The position numbers and the translations under genes are program-made. From assembly GCA_958402075.1 (NCBI GenBank), contig CATXSD010000021.1:1-36579 (forward strand): a DNA stretch of 36,579 nucleotides. Direction: 5' to 3'. The notes beneath the pieces are model-generated. The model searched no databases, was not told the origin of the DNA, and saw only the letters and a program-made list of their open reading frames with translations. Below, piece after piece: positions 18,501 to 26,185 of this stretch (position 1 is its first letter; each line of letters starts with the position of its first letter). Source of the stretch: Mediterranea massiliensis (GTDB lineage: Bacteria > Bacteroidota > Bacteroidia > Bacteroidales > Bacteroidaceae).

Positions 18501-19611
18501 TGAACTCACCGTAACGCTTCATCTGATAGGGCAACGTACTGAACAGCGGTTGCTGATGACTGATGACGTCTACCCCACCCCGATAGTTACCTATCCAGAT
18601 GTTTCCGAACGAGTCCTCGAACACACAACGGGCGTTGGGTGACGACAAACCATGGATGTCGTTCGTCACCACAATGTTGCGGAACTGCACCTGCTCAGGA
18701 CGGATAAAGGAGTTCTGGCGCAGATCGAGAATACTCACTCCACCCATGTTGGTACAAATCCAAAGATTGCCGTCACGCGTCTGGCTGATGTCATATACCT
18801 GATTGGACAAAAGAGAGTTTGGACTGCCTGGCTGATTACGGAAGGTCGTAAACTCTTTCGTTACCGGATTGAACAGGGACAGGCCGTTCTCCGTACCAAT
18901 CCATATCCGTTCCGCACTGTCCATCAGAATGGCATGGACCGTATTGCTCGGAATACTCATGGGATTGTCGGAAGAATGGCGGAAATTCTCACAAGTCCGT
19001 GTCTTCAAGTCGATGATACTAAGACCGTCATTCACGTGTCCCACATAGAGATGACCTTTTCCGTCATCGCACGAAGTCCAGTTACGGCCAACCAATCCCT
19101 TCACATTGGACGTATTGAAACTTTCTATTTTCTTCGTCTTGCGGTCGTAGCGGTCAATGCCCAGATGATAGTGGGTAATCCAGATGCTGCCGTCAGCAGC
19201 CATTTTCAAGTCGGTCACGTCGTTTGTAATCAATCCGTTCCGTATATCCAGCGTCTCAAACTCCTGCGTGTCCACGTGAAAGATACTGATGCCGTCGCGT
19301 TGCGTCCCCACCCATATCGTATTGTCCTCGGGTACGGAAAGCAAAGTATTGTGTTCGTTCCCACTGATGTGCGAATTGTTGCGGTTGTAGACCGTAAAGT
19401 GTTTGCCGTCGAACTTGTTCAAACCAGCCTCGGTAGCAATCCAAACGCATCCCTGCCTGTCTTGCGTGATATCCACCACATAATTGTTGGACAAGCCCTG
19501 CTCCACCCCCATCCTTTTCAGAATCAGATCATCCTGAAGTGCACGTACGGTCACAGGGAAGCACAAGATCAATACAAGGAACGATATAAGATAGCCGATT
19601 TTCTTCATCAT
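15541..19611 (-). CDS. Hybrid two-component system regulator (HTCS) of the polysaccharide locus
   Basis: 1356 residues. In order: signal/anchor; two seven-bladed Reg_prop propellers (repeated DRQGCVWIATE-like blades); a Y_Y_Y domain; a membrane helix (LFYAVAGCLLLFFIL); a HisKA dimer with phosphoryl His845 in FYTNITHELRTPL; a HATPase_c domain (GTGIGLALVKSL); a receiver domain with Asp1141 in VSDIMMP; and an AraC-type HTH at the end. It senses a periplasmic oligosaccharide and activates its PUL. ATG 19611 (or 19608) is chosen because a -7 box at 19646-19639 puts the transcript start downstream of the ATG at 19641. It is convergent with the GH105 gene; SusC lies 11 kb away across the RiPP island. 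Confidence 0.93.
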   Translation of the reverse strand: MMKKIGYLISFLVLILCFPVTVRALQDDLILKRMGVEQGLSNNYVVDITQDRQGCVWIATEAGLNKFDGKHFTVYNRNNSHISGNEHNTLLSVPEDNTIWVGTQRDGISIFHVDTQEFETLDIRNGLITNDVTDLKMAADGSIWITHYHLGIDRYDRKTKKIESFNTSNVKGLVGRNWTSCDDGKGHLYVGHVNDGLSIIDLKTRTCENFRHSSDNPMSIPSNTVHAILMDSAERIWIGTENGLSLFNPVTKEFTTFRNQPGSPNSLLSNQVYDISQTRDGNLWICTNMGGVSILDLRQNSFIRPEQVQFRNIVVTNDIHGLSSPNARCVFEDSFGNIWIGNYRGGVDVISHQQPLFSTLPYQMKRYGEFMNKQVWGINVDRDGRLWLGGENEIAVFDQNRMERLLVPEAVKRNTHVNVIYRDRSGDLWLGMYLDGVTMYDWRTKQMNRIDGNYSNLDVRCFYEDADGKMWIGTESGVFGYADGRFVCEDSINNQLPDNMVHSILRDRQGKLWIGTFGKGIQILNRHDNLVYSLTTDNGMPSNAVSHLFMSQSGTIWAATRNGLVFFERTDEPNAFRVFSEKDGIENGYIRAIQEDEKGNIWFSTNNGISCLETVNGIFKNYNFHDGVPRGDFMDGSVCRTDDGTIYFGSQNGVCYFNPATLDDDGEVAPVVFTECRSMTGDLRPEYAEVTVPIVKNRIKLSYKNNNLRIGFNVTDFSRAGQVEYIYQMEGLNDSWYNTHGENQVTFRNLPYGSYTFKVNARVRNQNWSDENIASLALVIEPPLWLTWYAKLFYAVAGCLLLFFILRSYKHKLDLENKLSLEHQQLENGEKLNAERLRFYTNITHELRTPLTLIIGPLEDLLADKSLSQKHAERIGIIHSNANRLLALINQILEFRKTETQNRKLLIEKGNIAKLVKEIGLGFKELNQNSRVDIEVKIETEETELYFDPEMVRVIVNNLMSNAMKYTPEGVITLSLSGREEAGQRYTEIKVKDTGFGIDPESIPHIFDRYYQAEGKHQASGTGIGLALVKSLADLHEAKIAVESTLNEGSCFTFSLLTDNTYPHAQHKEAARTQTSESDAKEPVAEGEDARPVLLVVEDNNDIREYIRSAFEDSYEVLTASNGKEGWDIAKVRTPSVIVSDIMMPIMDGIAFCKRVKQDMRTSHIPVILLTAKDSMQDREEGYAVGADSFIAKPFSARLLGRRIENLLAGRRKLAGLIAAKTVSSVGASTQEALKDLGEGNHTLNKLDREFLDKVNRIIESNLSMEKIDVAFIADKMCMSHSTLYRKIKCLTDMSVNEFVRKVKLKKSVDLLMSGECSIAEISDLAGFSSVAYFRQCFKDEYGMAPSEYLKQKSRG

Positions 19612-19638
19612 TGTATTAAACAGATTAATTGTACCCAG

Positions 19639-19646
19639 CAAAAATA
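19639..19646 (-). promoter_or_regulatory. -7 promoter box for the HTCS gene
   Basis: TATTTTTG on the minus strand matches TAnnTTTG. It lies 28 bases before the chosen start and overlaps the alternative upstream ATG, which argues against that start. Confidence 0.5.
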
Positions 19647-19928
19647 ATGAAATAAGCCGAATGAAACAGATTTTGCAAGTATTTTTCTACCTAATTTTCA
19701 TCAAAAAGCATAAAACCCTGCACACAGACTTTTCAGGGTGGAAGGAAGCATGAGACGTTGATTTCACAGCAATTCTTTGGATTCCAACAATCTATCAAAA
19801 TAGTGAAAGCGTGAAACCATCTTTCAGGGAACAAGAATTCAGCAGAAATATAGAGCTGACCTGAACAAGCTTTCACCTTCGTCAACATTCCTACGAATGA
19901 CCAACAACCGAAAACGGCCATTCCTGCA

Positions 19929-19994
19929 GCATAACTATGGACTTGAGCCGCATAACTATGAACTTGAGCAACGCAACTATAAACTTTAGAAACG
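19929..19994. repeat. 21-bp tandem repeat, three units
   Basis: The core AACTAT recurs at 19933, 19954 and 19975, a 21-base period. The first two units share GCATAACTATGRACTTGAGC and the third is more degenerate. Confidence 0.65.
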
Positions 19995-20051
19995 GCATTT
20001 TGACGAAAAAATGATGTTTTCCAACGAAAAATTAGATGTTCATGCCTATCG

Positions 20052-20161
20052 AGTATATGTTCTGATTACAAAACATACACATCCTGCCCACAAGACATAC
20101 ACATTCCGCTCACAGAATATGCACATTTTGTCCACAAAATATGCGTTCCCAATACAAAAGC
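20052..20161. repeat. 22-bp degenerate tandem repeat, five units
   Basis: Units begin at 20052, 20074, 20096, 20118 and 20140, exactly 22 bases apart. Each starts with TAT or CAT plus a purine-rich step and ends in CACAAAA or a variant. The middle three are most alike (CATACACAT, CATACACAT, TATGCACAT). The sequence is unrelated to the array at 2007-2116 but has the same period. Confidence 0.65.
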
Positions 20162-20242
20162 ACCTGTTTATCCCCTTCTTTCTATCGCATCTTCAAGTCT
20201 TCGCAAATGTTAAAAACTACCAATAAAAAACAAATCACACAG

Positions 20243-20305
20243 GATAGAATAAAACGTCATTTGACATCTTTGGACAATTTTTCTATCTTATCTGCTCATT
20301 TTTCT
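20243..20305 (+). repeat. 63-bp flanking direct repeat, copy 1
   Basis: About 59 of 63 bases match the copy at 30834-30896, and weaker similarity continues some 20 bases upstream. The element contains an inverted pair GATAGAA/TTCTATC, a GTCA-TT-TGAC palindrome, and a promoter-like pair: TTTG (20260-20263), a 20-base spacer, then TATCTTAT (20284-20291), which misses the -7 consensus by two bases. It lies about 150 bases before the RiPP precursor. Confidence 0.8.
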
Positions 20306-20374
20306 ACTTTCAATTACATTCAATAACGCTATAATTGCAAAAAATTAGATACGAAACATGCAGATAATAATTTT

Positions 20375-20406
20375 CTTGTGTAAGGCTATGTCAATTTATA
20401 GTTTTT
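20375..20406 (+). promoter_or_regulatory. Possible promoter of the RiPP operon
   Basis: CTTG (20375-20378), a 20-base spacer, then TAGTTTTT (20399-20406) resemble the -33/-7 consensus with one mismatch in each box. The precursor ATG is at 20453. Confidence 0.35.
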
Positions 20407-20452
20407 TCAATAGGCTATTCACCTTTATATCAATAATTTAAATTAATTAACA

Positions 20453-20663
20453 ATGAAAACAAGAAAGACGTTGAAAAAAAATCCGGCTGATTGAAGAGCC
20501 GAAAAGTGAAGAACTGCTCCGTAGCGAACTCGAAGAAGCGCTTGGGGGCTGGAATTGTGGTACCTATTCTAAAGGTTGGTGGAGTGACAGTTGCACAGCA
20601 TATTCTTCTGGAGCTTGTTCAAGTGGTTCAGGAGATAATTATTGCGGTGTCTATAACAAATGA
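20453..20663 (+). pseudogene. Double-glycine-leader RiPP precursor (GG-Bacteroidales / TIGR04149-like), frameshifted
   Basis: ATG at 20453 opens MKTRKTLKK, then an A8 run (20474-20481) shifts the frame and the peptide stops at 20494. Removing one A gives a 69-residue product. Its leader (1-32) has the acidic stretch SEELLRSELEEALGG, a classic Gly-Gly cleavage site; codons 31-32 are at 20544-20549. Its 37-residue core starts WNCGTYSKGWW, has four Cys (core positions 3, 15, 23, 32), ten Ser/Thr, four Tyr and three Trp, and ends at 20660 with TGA. No alternative start exists in the core frame: that frame has stops at 20454 and 20472. The Gly-Gly leader suits the C39 exporter, and the Ser/Thr-rich core suits the glycosyltransferases. 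I believe it belongs to the radical-SAM GG-Bacteroidales precursors. Confidence 0.8.
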
Positions 20664-20884
20664 ATCAATGGCATTGGTACTCAGTAAATATAGCTATCTG
20701 TTCGAGCGCAAAATGCAATGCCTGCACCTTTTTCCCGGTCTGTGACGGTGGATGTCCTTACCAACGAATACAGAATGAAAAAACAGGCCGACCACAAGAC
20801 ACCTGTTCATTATTTAAAGAATACGCCAATGATTTTCTAATATTACGCTACAAAAACAAGTTAAATGGAAAAGACTACTTTTAA
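20660..20884 (+). pseudogene. SPASM-domain remnant of a radical SAM peptide maturase
   Basis: A 74-residue frame whose ATG overlaps the precursor stop (ATGA). It contains CNACTFFPVCDGGCPYQR, the CX2CX5CX3C iron-sulfur ligand pattern of SPASM domains, plus a further Cys (PQDTC). The C-terminal helix FKEYANDFLILRYKNKL is also typical of these maturases. The radical SAM core with its CX3CX2C motif, some 350 residues, is absent. The C-terminal end overlaps the next gene by 20 bases, as in an intact operon. The best reading is a deletion that removed most of the maturase and joined its tail to the precursor gene. A functional stand-alone SPASM peptide is possible but less likely. Confidence 0.7.
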
Positions 20885-23777
20885 TAGAAAATATATTACT
20901 GCCAAACTACGCTCATTCGTCATTCTATTTGTATTGTCCACAATCGCTACAGCGGGATTTGCCGACAACATTAGAATAACAGGAACTATATTGGAAGCTT
21001 CCGGTTTCCATAAGCCGGTCGTTGCTGCCACAATCAAAGTTCTGAATGCGGCGGACAGCAGTTTTGTCACAGCTGCCTCGGCCGAGGAATATATGTACGA
21101 ACACTATGTGGCCGGTGAAGACAATCAGAAAACATTTACAGGCGGATTTTCCGTGGAAGTGCCGAGAGGAGGAAAATACATTTTCACAGTCAGTTGTGTC
21201 GGTTACAAAACCACTACACTGGACGTGGATGCAAGCAAGCTGGGCAAAAAGGAATACCGGCTTCAATTGGATCCCATTTATCTTGCGGAAGTTTCCGAAA
21301 TATTGAATGAGGTAGTCGTAAAAGCATCCAAAGTCAAATTCTACAACAAGGGAGACACGTTGGTTTACAACGCCGACGCATTTAACCTGGCCGAAGGAAG
21401 CATGCTCGACGCCCTTGTACAACAGCTTCCCGGCGTGGAGCTGAAGCAGGACGGCACCATCTACGTCAACGGCAGGTATGTGGAAGAATTGTTGCTGAAC
21501 GGCAAGCACTTCTTCGATGGGAACAAACAACTAATGTTACAAAATATCAGTTCCTATATCGTAAAGGACATCGAAATGTATGACAAAAAAGGAAAGGCCG
21601 GCGAACTGGCCGGTATCGATCTGGGCGACAGCCGATACGTCATGGATGTCAAACTGAAAAAAGAATACATGATGGGAACTGCCCTGAATGTGGAGAGCGG
21701 CTATGGTAGCGAAGACCGCTACTTGGGACGTCTGTTTGCCATGGCTTTTACGCCCACTGGGCAGTATGCAGCCTACTTCAACACGAACAACCTTAACGAT
21801 AGTCGCAAGCCGGGACAGACAAGTACCTGGACACCTGAGACGATGCCCACCGGCGTACGGAAAACCCTGTCTGGAGGAATCGATTACAACGTCAAACCTA
21901 TCGGAAGCCGTTGGGAATTCAACGGAAACGTGAATGTCGAAAGCAGCCGGGAAACGGACGGTACCGACGTGACACGTACCAACTATCTCGTCACCGGCAA
22001 TACATATGACTATCAGTTCAGCCGCATGAAAAACAAGTCTATTTCGGTAGGGACCAAGCATAAGGTTCAATACAAGACGCCGGAAAATTATAGCCTCAGC
22101 ACCGAACCGTTTTTCAATTACAGAAAGTGGAACAACTACAGTGAGAACGTGGATGCCACCTTCGACGATGCGTACAACGATGTATCCACCGATTTCATCC
22201 AAAACATCTATAGCGGTGACCACAACGAAGTATTGGCCAGTTTGATCAACCGGAATCTCAACATGGACCGCCGCAAAGGCCACTCCCTCTCCGCCGGCGC
22301 CAGCCTGTGGCAAGGTTTTAAGATTCCCAATACAAGTAACGTGCTTCAGGTAAACTTGTCTGGGAAATACGATAACCGGCACGACGAACGTTTCAACCAT
22401 TACGACATAAATTTCGGACAAGATCCCGTTCCGGCACAGACAGCCAACCGATATTTCAAGAACTATCCGACTTTCAACTCCAAACTTGGCGCAGAGATAA
22501 GCTACGTACAAATGTTGGCGCGTGGAATGAATCTGACCTTTTCCTATGGTTACGAACATATTTACGGCAAGGAGACTTCTGATCTTTACCAGTTGGAAAC
22601 ATTGGAATCTGTAGAGGATTTCATGTTCGGCAAACTGCCTTCAGCCATCGACTATGAAACCGCTTTCGTCCCGAACAGCAGTTATCTGAGCCGAAGCACG
22701 GACAACAACCACAAATTTGCGTTGACATACCTCTACTCAAGAAAGAAAGTTTACATAAAATATGTACTCCCAATCATTCTAACAAACCAGAAACTCGATT
22801 ACCTGCGTGGAGACGTTGACACAACTTTCAGCCGTCAGTCGGTAATGTTTGACATTGGAGAAGCCATGCTCGATTGGCAAATCAACGACAAGCATAATCT
22901 ATGGTGGGAATGGTCGTTAAAGAGCCGTACCCCTGACATGGTAACGATGGTCAACTTTACCGATGATACGGACCCGCTCTATATCAGAAAAGGAAATCCT
23001 GATTTAAAAAATTCCTTGCAGTTCCGCACACGCCTTAAGTTTTCCAGAAATAGTAAAAAAAGCCGTTTCCAAATAGAGGGACAATACTCGATACTTTCCA
23101 ATGCTCTATCGCAAGGATATACCTACAACACTGGTACAGGCATACGCGAAGCAAGTTACTACAATCTCGACGGGAATTGGGATGTATCAGGTAAGATTGC
23201 ATATATGAGGCGTTGGGAAATGGGGTTGATGCTCGGCAACTACTTGGGAGCCGGACATTCCACTAACGTCGACCTCGTGGGGGAAGACTCACCCCAGTTG
23301 TCCCGCAGCAAGGTGTACAACCTGAATTTCTTTGACGAGTTCCGCTTGGAGTATCGTTTTAACAAGCATCAGTTAAGCTTGAATATCAATGGAGTTCATA
23401 ACCGCTTCACGTCCAACCGCATAAACTTTACGCCCCAAAACACATGGACGGTAAAATCGGGCCTGAACGCCATCTTCGAACTTCCTGCCAATTTCCAGCT
23501 GGCTACGGATTTTACGGTTTATAACCGACGGGGCTATACGGACGAAGCGCTGAATACCGACAACTATGTATGGAACGCCAGGCTCACCTACAAGGCACTA
23601 AAAGGCAAGTTGTTGTTAATGCTGGACGGTTACGACATTCTGCACGACCTAAGCAACGTGTCCTATACAATGAACGCACAGGCACGTACAGAAACCTACC
23701 GCACGGTATTACCCCGCTATGCGATGTTTCATGTACAATGGAGGTTTAATCATACCCCGAAAGGAAAGAAAAAATAG
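20865..23777 (+). CDS. Outer-membrane beta-barrel protein (TonB-receptor-like) of the RiPP island
   Basis: 970 residues with a signal peptide (FVILFVLSTIATAGFAD). A CarboxypepD_reg-like domain (about 35-140), a plug-like domain (about 150-260; ILNEVVVKASKVKFYNKGDTL) and a long barrel region rich in alternating aromatic strands follow, ending FHVQWRFNH. It resembles the OMP_b-brl_3 family, not SusC: the SusC signature and an adjacent SusD are missing. Such barrels often accompany Bacteroidales RiPP clusters and may take the product out through the outer membrane or serve in self-protection. The gene is intact and overlaps the SPASM remnant by 20 bases; the exporter starts 18 bases downstream. 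Confidence 0.87.
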   Translation: MEKTTFNRKYITAKLRSFVILFVLSTIATAGFADNIRITGTILEASGFHKPVVAATIKVLNAADSSFVTAASAEEYMYEHYVAGEDNQKTFTGGFSVEVPRGGKYIFTVSCVGYKTTTLDVDASKLGKKEYRLQLDPIYLAEVSEILNEVVVKASKVKFYNKGDTLVYNADAFNLAEGSMLDALVQQLPGVELKQDGTIYVNGRYVEELLLNGKHFFDGNKQLMLQNISSYIVKDIEMYDKKGKAGELAGIDLGDSRYVMDVKLKKEYMMGTALNVESGYGSEDRYLGRLFAMAFTPTGQYAAYFNTNNLNDSRKPGQTSTWTPETMPTGVRKTLSGGIDYNVKPIGSRWEFNGNVNVESSRETDGTDVTRTNYLVTGNTYDYQFSRMKNKSISVGTKHKVQYKTPENYSLSTEPFFNYRKWNNYSENVDATFDDAYNDVSTDFIQNIYSGDHNEVLASLINRNLNMDRRKGHSLSAGASLWQGFKIPNTSNVLQVNLSGKYDNRHDERFNHYDINFGQDPVPAQTANRYFKNYPTFNSKLGAEISYVQMLARGMNLTFSYGYEHIYGKETSDLYQLETLESVEDFMFGKLPSAIDYETAFVPNSSYLSRSTDNNHKFALTYLYSRKKVYIKYVLPIILTNQKLDYLRGDVDTTFSRQSVMFDIGEAMLDWQINDKHNLWWEWSLKSRTPDMVTMVNFTDDTDPLYIRKGNPDLKNSLQFRTRLKFSRNSKKSRFQIEGQYSILSNALSQGYTYNTGTGIREASYYNLDGNWDVSGKIAYMRRWEMGLMLGNYLGAGHSTNVDLVGEDSPQLSRSKVYNLNFFDEFRLEYRFNKHQLSLNINGVHNRFTSNRINFTPQNTWTVKSGLNAIFELPANFQLATDFTVYNRRGYTDEALNTDNYVWNARLTYKALKGKLLLMLDGYDILHDLSNVSYTMNAQARTETYRTVLPRYAMFHVQWRFNHTPKGKKK

Positions 23778-23795
23778 AAGATAATCCTAACTATC

Positions 23796-25989
23796 ATGGC
23801 AAAAAGACTCCGACTGATCCGACAACACGATTCGATGCAATGTGGGGCTGCTTGTCTTGCAATGATTTGCCATTACTATGGCAAATCATTGTCGCTTGAA
23901 GAGACAGAAGCATATTGCCCTGTCAACAAACGGGGCGTATCGCTACTGGGAATCTCAGAAGCGGCACAAGACATGGGCTTTCATACCCGTGCGGCACGGT
24001 TCACCGTCAGGCAGTTATGCGAAGCAGGATTACCCGCCATCTTGTATTGGAATCAGAACCACTTTGTCGTCTTGTACCAGGTAAAACGGAACAAATTCTA
24101 TATAGCTGATCCCGGAGGAGGACTAGTTGTCTATGATAACGAAGCGTTCAGAGAAAACTGGATATCATCCATGAAAAACGGTTTTGAACAAGGTATCGCT
24201 CTCACCCTGCAACCTACACGGAATTTTGTTAAAACTCCCCGTAAAAAGAACCGATCCTACAATAACCCCTTCAAGCTCATTACAAACTACTTGTTCCGCT
24301 ATAAGAAATATTTAGTGCTGATGGCAAGCGGACTATTCTTAGGGGTGCATATTGCAACTTTTAATGCCGTTCCTTACCCAATTTATTGTAGACATAGGTA
24401 TCAACAACCGCGACATCAATTTCGTATGGCTCGTTCTATGCGGTGAACTGGCAATTGTGACAGGAAGAATGGCTACCGATTTCATCCGCGGTTGGCTGCT
24501 GGTACATATTTCCATACGGGTGAACATTTCGTTAATAAGTGACTTTTTCATCAAGTTACTCCGCCTTCCTATGGACTTTTTTGAAGTGAAACATATGGGC
24601 GACTTAATGCAACGAATGACAGACCACTCCAGGGTACAATCGTTCCTGACAGAGAAAATACTCGGTATACTCTTCACGATTCTCAGTTTTCTGGTTTTCG
24701 GTTTCGTTTTATTGATTTATAGCAAACTGATATTTGCCGTTTTTTGGGCAGGCACCTTGCTTTATACAGGATGGATCATATTGTTCTTGCAAAAACGGAA
24801 AGCGTTGGACATCTCGTTATTCAAGAAGCGCAGCGAGAACCAAAACTGCACTTTCGAGTTCGTGACAACCCTACAAGAAACCAAACTCCAAGATTGCTGC
24901 CAACGCAGACGCTGGATGTGGGAAGACCTTCAGGCTGATTTGTTTGACCTCCAGTTGAAATCACTCAAACTGCAACAAACGCAAGAGGCGGGCTGTATAT
25001 TCCTGAACGAAATCAAAAACATCCTCATCACCGTTTTGTCTGCTACTGCAGTGATAGAAGGTTCCCTGTCTTTGGGCGCGATGTTGGCCATTCAATACAT
25101 CATCGGGCAACTTAATTCACCGATATCCCAGTTTATCAATTTCATTCTCTCTTTCCAAGACGTAAAACTTTCCTTGGAACGAATCAACGAGATTCAGGAA
25201 AAAGCAGACGAGGACAACTCCTCCAAGCTGATACTCACAGGCGAAAATGGGGCAGGCATCGTCCTATCCCAACTTACTTTCAAATATGACAAACATGCCG
25301 ACAACAAAATATTAGATGCTGTTCATGCCGTATTCCCGTCGCGCCAGGTAACAGCCATCGTAGGTGAATCGGGAAGCGGAAAGACGACGTTGATCAAACT
25401 CTTGTTAGGCTATTATGCCCACTACGACGGAGAAATATACGTGGAAGGTAAAGAACTTAGAGAAATAAACCTGAAGCATTGGCGCAGAAGATGCGGAGTT
25501 GTCATGCAAGAAGGGGTAATCTTTTCTGAATCGATTGCGCGCAACATCGCAATTGACGATTCGGAAATTGATGTTCCTCGACTTATAAAAGCAGCCCAAA
25601 TGGCTTGTATCTATGATTTTATCCAATCATTACCACTGAAATTTGAAACAATCATAGGCCGCAACGGAGTGGGCATCAGTCAAGGACAACGGCAACGTAT
25701 CCTGATAGCCCGTGCCATTTACCGCGACCCCGATTATATCTTCTTGGATGAAGCGACCAATTCGTTGGATGCAGTAAATGAACGTTCTATCGTCGAAAAC
25801 CTGAAAACATTTTTTAAAGAACGGACGGTGATCATTATAGCCCATCGGTTGAGTACGGTGAAAGACGCAGACAATATCATTGTCTTAGGGAAAGGCCGAA
25901 TTGTAGAATCGGGCACACATGAATCGTTATTGAAAAGACAGGGCACCTATCATGCACTGGTAAAAAACCAACTTCAATTGGATGAGTAA
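23796..25989 (+). pseudogene. Peptidase-containing ABC exporter (C39-ABC), split by a frameshift
   Basis: Correcting one base gives a 730-residue protein, the normal size. The N-terminal C39 peptidase has Cys16 (DSMQCGAAC), His89 (WNQNHFVV) and Asp105 (IADPGGG), the triad that cuts Gly-Gly leaders. A six-helix membrane domain follows. The ATPase has GESGSGKTT, the signature variant ISQGQRQR, and IFLDEATNSLDA. Frame 1 runs through GLFLG at about 24343; frame 2 continues CILQLLMPFLTQ. An extra G in the GGGG run at 24342-24345 explains the break. As written, the peptidase half (23796-24446) and the ABC half (about 24343-25989) are separate frames. The second half overlaps the HlyD stump by 8 bases. 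Confidence 0.9.
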
Positions 25990-26185
25990 AATGGACGAAA
26001 TAGAATTAAGAAGCAAAAACATCCGGCGAATTATCGGTCCTATACCAAAAGGACTGTTCATAGGCGGAATAACTGTAATGGTTTTGATTACAGCAGCGCT
26101 GAGTATCGCCTTATTTTACTTGCCCAACCCGACAAACAGCAGTGAGCGATTGTTCCATCTCATCATCAAGTCGCTGAAATTATGA
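25982..26185 (+). pseudogene. N-terminal stump of an HlyD-type membrane-fusion protein
   Basis: 67 residues. MDEIELRSKNIRRIIGPIPK followed by one membrane helix (GITVMVLITAALSIALFYL) is the usual beginning of the HlyD-like adaptor that partners C39-ABC exporters in Bacteroidetes. The adaptor's biotin/lipoyl and barrel domains, some 350-400 residues, are absent. After YLPNP the sequence no longer resembles HlyD and stops, with TGA overlapping the next ATG by four bases. It is either a deletion remnant or a short membrane protein kept for another reason. Confidence 0.6.

Larger units (their letters stand above)
19647..20452. other. Long gene-free region between the HTCS and the RiPP precursor
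   Basis: About 800 AT-rich bases with no convincing gene; the short open frames here lack coding character. It contains a 21-bp repeat (19929-19994), a 22-bp repeat array (20052-20161), the first copy of the 63-bp flanking element (20243-20305) and a possible precursor promoter (20375-20406). An 8-bp inverted pair, GTGAAAGC/GCTTTCAC, lies near 19803 and 19869. The size is unusual for an HTCS upstream region and fits DNA left by insertion of the neighbouring island. Confidence 0.7.

Noticed and set aside
20011..20326. Short open frames in the region before the RiPP precursor
   Set aside because: They run through the 22-bp repeats and the 63-bp element, have repeat-driven composition and no homology that I recognise.
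20491..20745. 84-residue plus-strand frame overlapping the precursor and SPASM remnant
   Set aside because: It is in a different frame from both the LEEALGG leader/core and the CX2CX5CX3C motif and resembles nothing itself.
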